Positions 46,184 to 59,328 of a stretch of 64,000 nucleotides of DNA are shown in pieces; the first letter of the stretch is position 1; each line of letters starts with the position of its first letter. A model generated the notes under the pieces. It ran no database searches, was not told the DNA's origin, and was given only the letters and a program-made list of their open reading frames with translations. The DNA is from Gammaproteobacteria bacterium (GTDB lineage Bacteria; Pseudomonadota; Gammaproteobacteria; Poriferisulfidales; GCA-002705445). A program made the position numbers and the translations under genes. The stretch lies in assembly GCA_029268385.1 (NCBI GenBank), contig JAQWPG010000001.1, positions 62,001 through 126,000 on the forward strand, given 5' to 3'.

Positions 46184-47440
46184 ATGATGAAAAAATTTCA
46201 GACGGTTAGAGGCATGAAGGACATCATGCAAAGCGAGTCAAAAGCTTATAGGGCTCTTGAGAACAAATTAATATCAGCTGCAAATCAATATGGATTTAAT
46301 GAAATTAAAACCCCAATTCTTGAGGAAACGAGTCTATTTATAAAATCAATTGGTGATGGAACCGATATAGTGGAAAAAGAAATGTATTCATTTTTAGACT
46401 CAAAGAAAAATTCTATTTCAATGAGACCTGAAGGTACAGCTTCTTGTGCACGAGCATTGATTCAAAATGGATTAAATGATTCTATAAATAAAGTATGGTA
46501 TTCCGGGCCATTTTTTAGACATGAAAGACCTCAAAAAGGAAGGTATCGTCAATTCCATCAATTTGGAGCAGAGTTTATTGGTGTTGAAAATTATGAAGCA
46601 GATTTTGAAATTATTAGTTTAGTTGATTATATTTGGAAAAGTCTTAACATAAATCCCACTCTAATAATTAATTCTATTGGTGATCACACAGATAGAAAAA
46701 ATTATGTAAAAGTTTTAGTTGATTACTTGAAAAAATATGAAACAAGTTTTAATGATAATGAAAAAAATAAATTAAAGCTTAATCCGTTAAGAATATTGGA
46801 CTCTAAAAACGAAAAGACTAAGGATATTTTAAGTTCAGCTCCAAAAATAAATGATTACATATCAAAAGAATCTAAAATCCATTTCGAAAATTTATTAAGT
46901 ATTTTAGACGCTAAAAATATAAAGTATAAAAAAGATGATAATCTTGTCCGAGGCTTAGATTATTACAATAGGACAGTGTTTGAATATATAGATACAAAAA
47001 GTAATACGCAAAATACAATATGTGCTGGAGGTAGATATGATTTTCTGTTTGAAAATCTTTGCGATAAAAAAATACCTGCATTAGGCTTTGCGATAGGCAT
47101 TGAAAGATTAATGGAATACTCTGGATATATTGATAAAGAAAATAAATTAGTTAATTTTTATATAATAATACTAGATGAGGATAATTATTTATATTCCCAA
47201 AACATAGCAAATTTAATAAGAAATATTTCAAAAAAATTTATAGTTTCAAATAGTTATAATTATAATAATATAAAATCTCAACTTAAAAAAGCTGACAAAT
47301 TATCAGCAGATTATTGTGTTATAATCGGCGCAGAAGAAAGCAAGAATAGTGAATGCCAGTTAAAAAGTATGAATTCTGGACTTCAGGAAAATATAAACAT
47401 TAATGCTTTAGAATCGTATATAAAAGATAATATCTTGTAA
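46184..47440 (+). CDS. hisS: Histidyl-tRNA synthetase
   Basis: A 418-residue class II aminoacyl-tRNA synthetase. FQTVRGMKDI is the N-terminal motif, YGFNEIKTPILEETSLF and the motif 2 loop GPFFRHERPQKGRYRQFHQF follow. LVRGLDYYNRTVFEY and GGRYDFLFE are the His-specific HisA/HisB motifs, and PALGFAIGIERLM is motif 3. The C-terminal anticodon-binding domain starts near residue 325. Length matches E. coli HisS (424). Two adjacent ATGs occur (46184 and 46187); either may be used. It follows rodZ by three bases and precedes yfgM by 12. Confidence 0.97.
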   Translation: MMKKFQTVRGMKDIMQSESKAYRALENKLISAANQYGFNEIKTPILEETSLFIKSIGDGTDIVEKEMYSFLDSKKNSISMRPEGTASCARALIQNGLNDSINKVWYSGPFFRHERPQKGRYRQFHQFGAEFIGVENYEADFEIISLVDYIWKSLNINPTLIINSIGDHTDRKNYVKVLVDYLKKYETSFNDNEKNKLKLNPLRILDSKNEKTKDILSSAPKINDYISKESKIHFENLLSILDAKNIKYKKDDNLVRGLDYYNRTVFEYIDTKSNTQNTICAGGRYDFLFENLCDKKIPALGFAIGIERLMEYSGYIDKENKLVNFYIIILDEDNYLYSQNIANLIRNISKKFIVSNSYNYNNIKSQLKKADKLSADYCVIIGAEESKNSECQLKSMNSGLQENININALESYIKDNIL

Positions 47441-47452
47441 TTAGGAAGAAAA

Positions 47453-48064
47453 ATGAGTGATGAAAAAATAGATTTTACCAGTCAAATAATGATTTGGGCG
47501 AGTAAAAATATAAAGTATGTAGTAATTGGGGCTGTCATAGGTATTACAATCCCATTATCTTGGAATTATTATCAATATAATATCGAAAGAAATAACTTAG
47601 TCGCATCAGATTTATACAGCGAACTTTCCAGTTTGATTAATACAAATGACGATTATTTAGAGATGGAAAATGCTATTTTATCAGATTATGAAAATTCAGT
47701 TTATGATACTTTGTCAAGATTTATATTATCAAAGAAAGAATTTGAAAATAAAAATTATGAAAAAGCAAAAGTACATTTAGAAGAAATTCTCAGCATAGAT
47801 ACCAATAAAACTTATAACAGCTTAGCGATAATAAAAATTTCAAAAATAAGTGTGCAACAAGAAAAATACGATGAAGCTCTAGAATATCTTGAAAAAGTCC
47901 AATTAAAAGATGCCTTTAAACAAATAATTTCTGAATTAAAAGGTGATATATATAAATTTAAAGGTGATTCACAAAATTCTCTTAAATTTTATAATGAAGC
48001 TATAAGCTCTTCTGCTATAAATAACGAAAATTTATTAATGAAAAAAAATTCTGTTGAAAAATAA
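47453..48064 (+). CDS. yfgM: YfgM-like membrane-anchored TPR protein
   Basis: A 203-residue protein with a short cytoplasmic N-terminus, one membrane helix at about residues 22-40 (VVIGAVIGITIPLSWNYYQY), and a periplasmic part of tetratricopeptide-like repeats: ENKNYEKAKVHLEEIL, EKYDEALEYLEKV and GDSQNSLKFYNEAI. This is the layout of YfgM, an ancillary component of the Sec translocon that works with PpiD in periplasmic chaperone transfer. The order hisS-yfgM-bamB-der is conserved in beta- and gamma-proteobacteria and supports the call. A good AGGAAG ribosome site precedes the ATG. Confidence 0.9.
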   Translation: MSDEKIDFTSQIMIWASKNIKYVVIGAVIGITIPLSWNYYQYNIERNNLVASDLYSELSSLINTNDDYLEMENAILSDYENSVYDTLSRFILSKKEFENKNYEKAKVHLEEILSIDTNKTYNSLAIIKISKISVQQEKYDEALEYLEKVQLKDAFKQIISELKGDIYKFKGDSQNSLKFYNEAISSSAINNENLLMKKNSVEK

Positions 48065-48072
48065 AATATGTT

Positions 48073-49257
48073 ATGAAAAAAGTATTATTTTTTTTAATTA
48101 TCTTCACGTCTTCATGCGCATCAACAGAGAGATTTCTCCCAAATTTCACTCCGGATTTTATTACAAAATATTTTAAAGAAGATGTTAAGCCGTATAAAGA
48201 CCTCCCGTCTTTTTCTGATGAAGTAAAAGTAGAAATAGTTTGGGAAAAAAAATTATCTGGTGAGATAGAAAATAATTATACTTTTTTAAATATGTTTAAG
48301 TTTGGCGAAAATATATATGTTCCTTCAAGCAATAAAAAAATTCATATTGTTTCAGCTGAACTAGGGAATTTAAATAATTCTATTGATGTTGAGTTAGATA
48401 TATTTTCTGGCGTTGTAGCCGACGATAATTTAATTTATTTTGGTTCTAAACAAGATACTGTAACTGCTGTTGAATCTTCAAGCAAAAATGTTTTATGGCA
48501 GAGAGTTATGTCAAGTGAGGTCATGTCTATTTCAAGAGTAGAAAATGAATTAATTTATGTGACAACAAATGACAGCAAGGTTACGGCAATTGACACTAAT
48601 ACCGGAAAGTTTATTTGGATAAACTCTCAAATTCCTGCGGCTTTATCCATTAGAGGTTCGAGCACACCAATAGTTGAAGATGATAAAGTTTATGTTGGTT
48701 TCGAAGATGGAAGAATAGTCTCTTATAATGCTACAAATGGCGATATTATATGGCAGGTTCAGTTGCCTTCTACTAGAATTGAAACTGTAATTGATAGACT
48801 TAACGATATTGATGGATCTATGATATTAGATAACGGTGTATTATACGCAATATCCTATCAGGGTAGTATAGCAGCAATAGATAGTTTTAATGGCCAATTG
48901 TTGTGGACCCAAGAAGCTTCCTCTATTAATGGACTGGCTTCAAATAATAATAGTATTTTTTATATTGATAATGATGGAATTATGAAGAGTGTAGATAAGT
49001 ATACTGGTAGGCAGGAATGGGAGCAAAGTCAATTTTTCAAAAGGCTCATTGGAAGCCCGGTTTTTTTTAATGATTTTATAATAGCTAATGATATAGAAAA
49101 TTACTTGCATATTTTCAATATAGAAACTGGATTAGCATCAGGAAGAATAAAATTAAGGAACAAAATACAATCCATTTATGTTGAATACGATTCATTGTAT
49201 ATGCTTGATAATAAACTAAACTTAACAAAGTATAATATTAATAAAATAATCAACTAA
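48073..49257 (+). CDS. bamB: Outer-membrane assembly lipoprotein BamB
   Basis: A 394-residue beta-propeller lipoprotein of the BAM complex that inserts outer-membrane proteins. The N-terminal signal MKKVLFFLIIFTSSCAS is a lipoprotein-type signal with Cys15, although the residues before Cys (FTSS) are a loose lipobox. PQQ-like blade repeats follow: IVWEKKLSGEI, KNVLWQRVM, TNTGKFIWIN, TNGDIIWQVQLPSTR, FNGQLLWTQEA and YTGRQEWEQ. Length matches E. coli BamB (392). It lies one base before der, the usual partner. Confidence 0.95.
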   Translation: MKKVLFFLIIFTSSCASTERFLPNFTPDFITKYFKEDVKPYKDLPSFSDEVKVEIVWEKKLSGEIENNYTFLNMFKFGENIYVPSSNKKIHIVSAELGNLNNSIDVELDIFSGVVADDNLIYFGSKQDTVTAVESSSKNVLWQRVMSSEVMSISRVENELIYVTTNDSKVTAIDTNTGKFIWINSQIPAALSIRGSSTPIVEDDKVYVGFEDGRIVSYNATNGDIIWQVQLPSTRIETVIDRLNDIDGSMILDNGVLYAISYQGSIAAIDSFNGQLLWTQEASSINGLASNNNSIFYIDNDGIMKSVDKYTGRQEWEQSQFFKRLIGSPVFFNDFIIANDIENYLHIFNIETGLASGRIKLRNKIQSIYVEYDSLYMLDNKLNLTKYNINKIIN

Positions 49258-49258
49258 A

Positions 49259-50563
49259 ATGAACAATATAGTTACTTTAGTAGGAAGGCCCAATGTAGGT
49301 AAATCTACTATATTTAATAAACTCACCAAAACAAATAATGCAATTGTGGCTGATATTCCAGGTTATACAAGGGATTGTCAACAAGGTACATGCAATTTTG
49401 ACAATAAAAATTTTTTTATTGTTGATACTGCCGGATTATTTTTTAACGATGATGAGGTAAGTAATATATCTGAAGCTAATACTCTCGAGGCTATAACTGA
49501 GTCGGATTTACTGATGTTTGTAGTTGATGGAGAAGAGGGCTTGGTTAGTTCTGATATAGAGATTGCAAACAATTTAAGGAAGTTGCATAAAAAAATTTAT
49601 TTAGTTGTTAATAAAATAGATAAAGCTCAAAAAGATATTGTGCTTAGTGAGTTTTCAGAACTTGGGTTTAATGATATAACTTTAATTTCTGGTAAAAATG
49701 GATCTGGTATTAAAGAGATATCTGGAAAGATAGTTTCAAATATAAAAGAAGATCTTGAGTTTGATGCTAATGAAGATTTAAATCTTGCTATTTTAGGAAA
49801 ACCAAATGTTGGCAAATCAACACTTGTAAATTCATTTCTAGGTAAAGATAAGCAAATTACTCAAAATAAACCAGGAACAACTCGAGATTGCATCAAGATT
49901 CCCGTTGTTAAATATGGCTATAAATTTAATATTGTTGATACCCCTGGTGTACGAAGAAAAAGTAAAACAAAAAATCATATAGAAATAATTGGTGTAATCA
50001 AAACTTTAAAAACTATAGAAGCAGCTGATGTTGTTATTGTGTTAATAGATTCTATGGATGGTATTACTGATCAAGATTTATCTTTAATTGGTACTGTTAT
50101 GGAGCTGGGTAAACCTGCTTTAATAGCACTTAATAAGACAGATGCTACTGATGAATATCAAGAGCATTTATTAACGTATGGAGTAGATACTAAATTGAAG
50201 TTTATAAATTATATTCCGATACATAAAATTTCAGCTTTGAAAGGCATTGGTTTAAAGAAACTCCTTAGTGCTTCCATGAAAATATATGATAATAGTAGAT
50301 TATCCATAAATACCTCAATATTGAATGATATTATACAAAAAGCTATATTTGATCATCAGCCGCCTGCGTATGGAGGCAAAAGAATAAAAATAAGATATAT
50401 TCATCAGGGCGGAAATAATCCTATAAGACTTATAATTCATGGAACTTATGTCGATAAACTTTCAAAAGATTATTTAAGGTATTTGTCAGGCTATATAAGG
50501 AAAAAAATCGAATTAACTGGCATTACAATATTTTTTGAATTAAGAAATAAGTCCGAAAATTAA
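49259..50563 (+). CDS. der: Ribosome-assembly GTPase Der (EngA)
   Basis: A 434-residue protein with two tandem GTPase domains, unique to Der, acting in 50S ribosomal subunit maturation. The first domain has GRPNVGKSTIFNKL (residues 8-21), DIPGYTRD, VDTAGLF and NKID; the second has GKPNVGKSTLVNSF, PGTTRDCIKIP, VDTPGV and NKTD. The C-terminal KH-like domain begins near residue 350 and ends in the basic segment typical of the family, with KIRYIHQGGNNP. It is convergent with queF, eight bases apart. Confidence 0.97.
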   Translation: MNNIVTLVGRPNVGKSTIFNKLTKTNNAIVADIPGYTRDCQQGTCNFDNKNFFIVDTAGLFFNDDEVSNISEANTLEAITESDLLMFVVDGEEGLVSSDIEIANNLRKLHKKIYLVVNKIDKAQKDIVLSEFSELGFNDITLISGKNGSGIKEISGKIVSNIKEDLEFDANEDLNLAILGKPNVGKSTLVNSFLGKDKQITQNKPGTTRDCIKIPVVKYGYKFNIVDTPGVRRKSKTKNHIEIIGVIKTLKTIEAADVVIVLIDSMDGITDQDLSLIGTVMELGKPALIALNKTDATDEYQEHLLTYGVDTKLKFINYIPIHKISALKGIGLKKLLSASMKIYDNSRLSINTSILNDIIQKAIFDHQPPAYGGKRIKIRYIHQGGNNPIRLIIHGTYVDKLSKDYLRYLSGYIRKKIELTGITIFFELRNKSEN

Positions 50564-50570
50564 AAATGCT

Positions 50571-50915
50571 TTACTTTTCGTGGGTGACGCTTACAGAAGT
50601 GTAGATGCCGCCTCTAACGTTCCACTCAGCATTAATATTCATGTATTTAGGATCTAATAGGGCAACTAGATCATCCAGAATTTTATTTGTGAGATCTTCA
50701 TGAAAGCCTGGTTGGTCTCTAAAAGAAACAAAATATAGTTTTAATGATTTTAATTCCACACAAAGTTTGTCTGGTATATACTCAATTAATATATTAGCAA
50801 AGTCAGGTTGCCCGGTTTTAGGGCAAAGACTTGTAAATTCAGGTATCTCAAAATTGATGGTGTATTCCCTATCAATTTTTGGATTTTCAAATGTTTCTAA
50901 TATATTATTACTCAT
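50571..50915 (-). CDS. queF: preQ0 reductase QueF, short (type I) form
   Basis: A 114-residue NADPH-dependent nitrile reductase that converts 7-cyano-7-deazaguanine to 7-aminomethyl-7-deazaguanine, feeding the queuosine pathway with tgt and queA at 32765-34884. [15 protein letters not shown] contains Cys31, which forms the thioimide, and Asp38, and [13 protein letters not shown] is the QueF signature with the substrate-binding Glu. [13 protein letters not shown] follows. It is the unimodular form, clearly shorter than Bacillus QueF (165) at both ends, but all motifs and the ending [10 protein letters not shown] are intact. Divergent from smc. Confidence 0.94.
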   Translation of the reverse strand: MSNNILETFENPKIDREYTINFEIPEFTSLCPKTGQPDFANILIEYIPDKLCVELKSLKLYFVSFRDQPGFHEDLTNKILDDLVALLDPKYMNINAEWNVRGGIYTSVSVTHEK

Positions 50916-50977
50916 AATTTATGCATTATAAGTAAGAAATTTAACAAAACAACTCATTATTACAACAAGGAAAGATT

Positions 50978-53779
50978 TTGAGACTAACAAATATAAAAAT
51001 TTCTGGATTTAAGTCTTTCGTGGATAAAACTGAAATATCCTTATCGGCAAAAAGAACAGGAATAATTGGTCCAAATGGGTGTGGAAAATCTAATATTATC
51101 GATGCGGTTAAATGGGTCTTAGGAGAAACGTCAAAACATATCAGAGGGGATAGTATTGACGATGTAATTTTCAATGGCACTGACACAAGAAAGCCAAATG
51201 ATTACGCAAATGTTGAACTACTATTCTCTAATACAGAGAATAGAATTGGTGGACAATATGCTCAATACGATGAAATTTCAGTAAAAAGAGAGGTAACAAG
51301 AGATGGGGCATCTAAATATTTCTTAAATAACAGTCATTGCAGAAGAAGAGATATTTTGGATATATTTATGGGAACAGGGTTAGGTCCAAAAAGTTACGCA
51401 ATAATAAACCAAGGTACAGCATCAAGATTAATTGAATCAAAACCAGAAGAATTTAGAGTATATTTAGAAGAAGTAGCAGGCATATCTAAATATAGAGAAA
51501 GAAAGCGAGAGACAGAAAATAAGATAAGCCATACAAAAGAAAATTTGGATAGACTAAATGACGTTATTAGCGAAGTAACTAAACAATTAAAAACTTTAGA
51601 AAGGCAGGCAATTCAAGCAGACAAATATAAAAAGTTATCAGAAGAGAAAAAATTAATAAAAGCAGAAATTTTAGCTATAAGTATTAGAGATTTTCAAGAA
51701 AAAATACAAAATAAAAATAATAAAATAGAAACAAAAAAAACAAGGCGAGAAAAAAAACAGGCAGAAATAAATAATCTTAGTTCTCAAATAGAAAAAATAA
51801 AGATTAACTACCAATCTCTCAATGAAGAAATGAATGACACGCAAAAAGAATATTATGACGCATTAAGTGAAGTAGGAAGAACAGAGCAAGCAATAGAATA
51901 CGAGAAGGATGGAGCGCAAAGAAATAAACAACAATACGAGAATGCTCTAGAATCAATAGATAAAATTAGAAAAAAATTGAATATTGATAACGATGAATTA
52001 GATCATCTAAATAAAGAAATAATAAATTTGGATACAAAAAAAGAAATATGTAGCGAAAAAATAAAAAAAATAGAAAATGATAAATCTAATGTAGCTTTAG
52101 AGTTTGAGAAAAATAAAACCTTATTTGATAAAAACATCAAAACTCTTTATGAGTGGAAGCAAAATACAAAAAATGATAAGCAAAAAATAGATAATTATAA
52201 TAATGATATAAATAGAATTAAAAGAGATATTTCAGAATACTCTGAAACCTCGCAAAAAATACTTACAGAATTAAAAAAAATAGAATCATATGAGCTCGAT
52301 GTTAAAATAAAAGAATATCACTTGGAAGCAGAAAATTTTAATAGCTTGCTAGATAACACAAATAATAATGAAAAATTATTAACCATCTCAAATAAAATAA
52401 AACTAATTTTAGATGGGATAAAAGATATAGTAAAAAAAATACAGTCAAATGAATACGACTTAGCCAAGAAAAACGAGCAAATTAAGAACGACATAGATAG
52501 TAAAATATCTTCAGAATCAAAAAGACTGGAAATTCTAATTACAAGTTTAGAAAATACAAATAAAAATTTAACCCAATTCGCAAAAGATATTTCTAATTTA
52601 GAGGATGCAAATAAAAATATTGAAAAAACTATTTCAAAATTAAATAGCTCTTTGAATAATATTAATAATGATTACAACCAAGAAAAAAATTTACTTCATA
52701 GTATAGAATTAAATGCAGAGACTATGAAAGTAAGAATCAGTAATCTTGTGAATAATATTGATACAAATAATAAAGAACTTGAATCTATGTCCGGGAATGT
52801 TGAGATTTTAAAAAATAATCATCATTCGCCAGATAGTAAGTTAAGTGAGTTAGAGAATACTTTATCTGAAAATTTGAAAATTCAGAATAGTAAAGATGAA
52901 GAATTAAAACAAAAAAGAATAAAAATTACTGAGTTAGCAGAAAGAATATCAATTCTTGAAAAGAATAGGTCTGAAACTTCAAGTCTAGTTGAAAATATAA
53001 GATATGAGATTTCAGAAGACGAGAAAAGTATTCAGGAGGTTGTAGGTCAGGTAAAAAGTATTAAAGAGCAATTACAAGAGTTAAGTATAGATAAGAAATC
53101 AATATTAGATGCTGATATAGATTATGACTTAACAAAGTGGAAAAAAAGAGAGGCTGAATTATCATCAGCAATTGATAGGATGGGACCAATAAACCTAGCA
53201 GCTATTGATCAATTTAAAGAATACGAAGAAAGAAAGTCATATTTGTCAATGCAAAAAGAAGACTTAGTCGCAGCTCTTAATTCTCTTGAAGATGCTATTA
53301 AAAAAATTGACAAAGACACAAAAGAAAGATTTAAAGATACTTTTGAGAAAGTTGATAAAAAACTCCAAGATATTTTTCCTAAACTTTTTAATGGTGGAAA
53401 AGCATATCTAAAAATGACTGAGAACGATCTTTTGAAAACCGGGGTTGCGGTATTTGCAAGCCCTCCAGGAAAAAAATTGACATCAATTAATTTACTGTCT
53501 GGTGGAGAAAAGGCTTTGACAGCATTATCATTAGTATTTGCACTATTTTCACTAAACCCATCTCCATTTTGTATGTTGGATGAAGTAGACGCACCTTTGG
53601 ATGATGTAAATATAGAAAGATTTTGTAATTTATTCACTGAAATGAGCGATAAAATTCAATTTATAGTAATTACTCACAAAAAAATTACAATGGAATATGT
53701 TGAGCAACTTATTGGTGTTACAATGGGAGAAAAGGGTGTTTCAAAATTAGTCAATGTAAGTATGGAACAAGAAAAATAG
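50978..53779 (+). CDS. smc: Chromosome segregation ATPase SMC, short and without obvious hinge
   Basis: A 933-residue SMC protein. The N-terminal head begins MRLTNIKISGFKSFVDKTEI with Walker A GPNGCGKSN at residues 31-39. The C-terminal head has LLSGGEKALTALSL near residue 840 and Walker B FCMLDEVDAPLDD near 865, with its D-loop. SMC compacts and segregates DNA with ScpA/ScpB. The usual length is about 1150-1200; here the middle is continuous charged coiled-coil and the globular, glycine-rich hinge is not visible. The mid-point (about residues 457-495, starting LLDNTNNNEKLL) is the only likely turn. The start codon is TTG at 50978 with AAGGAAA five bases upstream. Followed by zipA and ligA as in betaproteobacteria. 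Confidence 0.92.
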   Translation: MRLTNIKISGFKSFVDKTEISLSAKRTGIIGPNGCGKSNIIDAVKWVLGETSKHIRGDSIDDVIFNGTDTRKPNDYANVELLFSNTENRIGGQYAQYDEISVKREVTRDGASKYFLNNSHCRRRDILDIFMGTGLGPKSYAIINQGTASRLIESKPEEFRVYLEEVAGISKYRERKRETENKISHTKENLDRLNDVISEVTKQLKTLERQAIQADKYKKLSEEKKLIKAEILAISIRDFQEKIQNKNNKIETKKTRREKKQAEINNLSSQIEKIKINYQSLNEEMNDTQKEYYDALSEVGRTEQAIEYEKDGAQRNKQQYENALESIDKIRKKLNIDNDELDHLNKEIINLDTKKEICSEKIKKIENDKSNVALEFEKNKTLFDKNIKTLYEWKQNTKNDKQKIDNYNNDINRIKRDISEYSETSQKILTELKKIESYELDVKIKEYHLEAENFNSLLDNTNNNEKLLTISNKIKLILDGIKDIVKKIQSNEYDLAKKNEQIKNDIDSKISSESKRLEILITSLENTNKNLTQFAKDISNLEDANKNIEKTISKLNSSLNNINNDYNQEKNLLHSIELNAETMKVRISNLVNNIDTNNKELESMSGNVEILKNNHHSPDSKLSELENTLSENLKIQNSKDEELKQKRIKITELAERISILEKNRSETSSLVENIRYEISEDEKSIQEVVGQVKSIKEQLQELSIDKKSILDADIDYDLTKWKKREAELSSAIDRMGPINLAAIDQFKEYEERKSYLSMQKEDLVAALNSLEDAIKKIDKDTKERFKDTFEKVDKKLQDIFPKLFNGGKAYLKMTENDLLKTGVAVFASPPGKKLTSINLLSGGEKALTALSLVFALFSLNPSPFCMLDEVDAPLDDVNIERFCNLFTEMSDKIQFIVITHKKITMEYVEQLIGVTMGEKGVSKLVNVSMEQEK

Positions 53780-53802
53780 ATATTTTATAGGTTGTAATTA
53801 AT

Positions 53803-57297
<3,495 letters not shown>

Positions 57298-57317
57298 AAT
57301 TATGGAAATATAGTATT

Positions 57318-58076
57318 ATGTTAGTTGTGATTTCACCCGCTAAAAAGCTTAATGAAAACTGCGATAAAAATTTAATATCAAAATATACAGTCCCTCCCTA
57401 TTTAGAAAATTCTAAAAAAATTGTATCCACGTTAAAAACTTATTCTGTAAGCAAATTATCAAAATTAATGAACATTAGTGATAAAATATCGTCACTTAAT
57501 TATGAAAGGTACATTAAATGGTCGCTACCATTTAGTAGGGATAATGCACATCCAGCACTATTGTTATTTCAAGGAGATGTTTATAAAGGTATTGAGGCAG
57601 AAAGTTTTGAAGAAGAAGATTTTTTATTTGCACAAAAATCACTTCGAATACTTTCAGGTTTGTATGGAATCTTAAAGCCTTTTGATTTAATTCAGCCTTA
57701 TAGATTAGAGATGGGCACACAACTCAAAATAGGAAAATATAATGATTTATATGACTTTTGGCGAGATAATATTACTAATGCCATTAACAAAGATAACAAT
57801 AGCGATTATTTAATAAATCTAGCATCAGTTGAATATTTTAAGTCTATTAATCAAAAAAATCTAAAGTCAAAATTAATAAATATTTCTTTCAAAGAGAAAA
57901 GAGATGGAAATTACAAAATTATTGGAATATACGCAAAGAAAGCTAGAGGGTTGATGAGTAGATATATAGTGAAAAACAAGATAACTGACCCCAAACAAAT
58001 AAAAAAGTTTAGAGAAGATAGCTATACTTATAACAAAACTCTCTCATCTGATTCAGAATGGGTATTCACAAGGTAA
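57318..58076 (+). CDS. yaaA: YaaA-family peroxide stress protein
   Basis: A 252-residue protein of the YaaA/DUF328 family, which in E. coli lowers free iron during hydrogen peroxide stress. MLVVISPAKKLNE is the family N-terminus, HPALLLFQGDVYKGI and RILSGLYGILKPFDLIQPYR are its most conserved segments, and ISFKEKRDGNYKIIGIYAKK followed by ARGLMSRYIV the C-terminal signature. Length matches E. coli YaaA (258). It lies four bases before mpl. Confidence 0.94.
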   Translation: MLVVISPAKKLNENCDKNLISKYTVPPYLENSKKIVSTLKTYSVSKLSKLMNISDKISSLNYERYIKWSLPFSRDNAHPALLLFQGDVYKGIEAESFEEEDFLFAQKSLRILSGLYGILKPFDLIQPYRLEMGTQLKIGKYNDLYDFWRDNITNAINKDNNSDYLINLASVEYFKSINQKNLKSKLINISFKEKRDGNYKIIGIYAKKARGLMSRYIVKNKITDPKQIKKFREDSYTYNKTLSSDSEWVFTR

Positions 58077-58080
58077 TAAA

Positions 58081-59328
58081 TTGCATATTCATATTCTAGG
58101 AATTTGTGGGACTTTTATGGCAGGCTTAGCTGGGCTAGCTATACAAAAAGGTTATAAAGTTACAGGACAGGATAAAGCTTATTACTCACCAATGAGTGAC
58201 CAATTAATCTCTCTAGGGATAAAAGAAAATAAAACTGAAGAAATAATAAACGATCTTCATAAATGCGATGCCGTTATAATTGGAAACTCTCAATCAAGAG
58301 GGAATGAATCTGTAGAATATATTTTAGATAAAAATATAAATTATTACTCGGGACCTGAATGGATAAAAAAATATATCCTTATGGATAAGCATGTATTTGT
58401 GGTATCTGGAACGCATGGAAAAACAACCACAACTTCTATGCTAATAAAAATTTTAAAAGATAGCGATCTTGATCCCTCATATTTAGTTGGTGGTATTTTC
58501 AAAGAAGATAATATAAGTTTTAAATATACAAATTCAGATTATTTTATTATAGAAGGTGATGAATACGACACATCTTTTTTTGATAAGCGATCAAAATTTT
58601 TTCATTATATTCCAAAAACATTAATTATAAATAATATAGAATTTGATCATTCAGATATCTTTGAAAATATTGATCAAATAAAAAAACAATTTCATTTTCT
58701 AATTAGAACAATGTCTAAAAATACAAATGTTATTTATGATAATTTCGACAAGAATATCTCATCACTAATATCAATGGGGTGTTGGTCAAAAAAGATAAAA
58801 ATTAATCAGATAAAAAATATAAAAAATATAATTGGCGAGCATAATTTAAAAAATGCTAGCGCTGCAATTGAAGCAGCCAAAACTATTGGTATTACAAAAG
58901 ATAAATCTATAAAGTCATTGGAAAAATTTTCTGGTGTCAAAAGAAGGCTAGAATTAATAAATAATGACAAGTTTGTTATTTATGATGATTTTGCACATCA
59001 TCCTACAGCAATATCTGCAAGTATTGAAGCAGTAAGATCAAAACATCCTGGAAGCAATATTACTGTTATTTTCGAAATTCGTTCCAATAGTATGACATCA
59101 GGTGCGCATAAAGAAAATTTAAAAAATTCTTTCGCAGGAGCAGATCAAGTCTATATATATTGTAATAGGGAGATTAATTGGTTCAAAAATGCTAATAATT
59201 TCAAGTTATATAATGATATAAACACTATTATTGAGAAAATTTCTGCTAATACAGAAAATGTTGATATTGTTATTTTAATGTCTAACGGTGATACTTCTTT
59301 TATTATCAAAAAATTAAAACAAATATGA
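58081..59328 (+). CDS. mpl: UDP-MurNAc:L-Ala-gamma-D-Glu-meso-DAP ligase Mpl
   Basis: A 415-residue Mur-ligase-family enzyme that reattaches recycled murein tripeptide to UDP-MurNAc. The N-terminus MHIHILGICGTFMAGLAGLA is diagnostic for Mpl, VVSGTHGKTTTTSMLIK is the ATP loop, and VIYDDFAHHPTAISASIEA the third-domain signature. Length is somewhat under the usual 450. The start is TTG at 58081, with AAGGT six bases upstream; no in-frame ATG lies near. It overlaps the LON-domain gene by four bases. Peptidoglycan of the meso-diaminopimelate type is implied. Confidence 0.95.
   Translation: MHIHILGICGTFMAGLAGLAIQKGYKVTGQDKAYYSPMSDQLISLGIKENKTEEIINDLHKCDAVIIGNSQSRGNESVEYILDKNINYYSGPEWIKKYILMDKHVFVVSGTHGKTTTTSMLIKILKDSDLDPSYLVGGIFKEDNISFKYTNSDYFIIEGDEYDTSFFDKRSKFFHYIPKTLIINNIEFDHSDIFENIDQIKKQFHFLIRTMSKNTNVIYDNFDKNISSLISMGCWSKKIKINQIKNIKNIIGEHNLKNASAAIEAAKTIGITKDKSIKSLEKFSGVKRRLELINNDKFVIYDDFAHHPTAISASIEAVRSKHPGSNITVIFEIRSNSMTSGAHKENLKNSFAGADQVYIYCNREINWFKNANNFKLYNDINTIIEKISANTENVDIVILMSNGDTSFIIKKLKQI

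Noticed and set aside
53209-53637. 142-residue minus-strand frame inside the SMC C-terminal head
   Set aside because: Fully antisense to the conserved ATPase motifs of smc, so the open frame is explained by codon use of that gene.
50978-53779. A frameshift or internal deletion in smc as the reason for its short length
   Set aside because: One uninterrupted frame runs through both heads and the coil shows no break in composition; without relatives for comparison, a real short form is the better reading.
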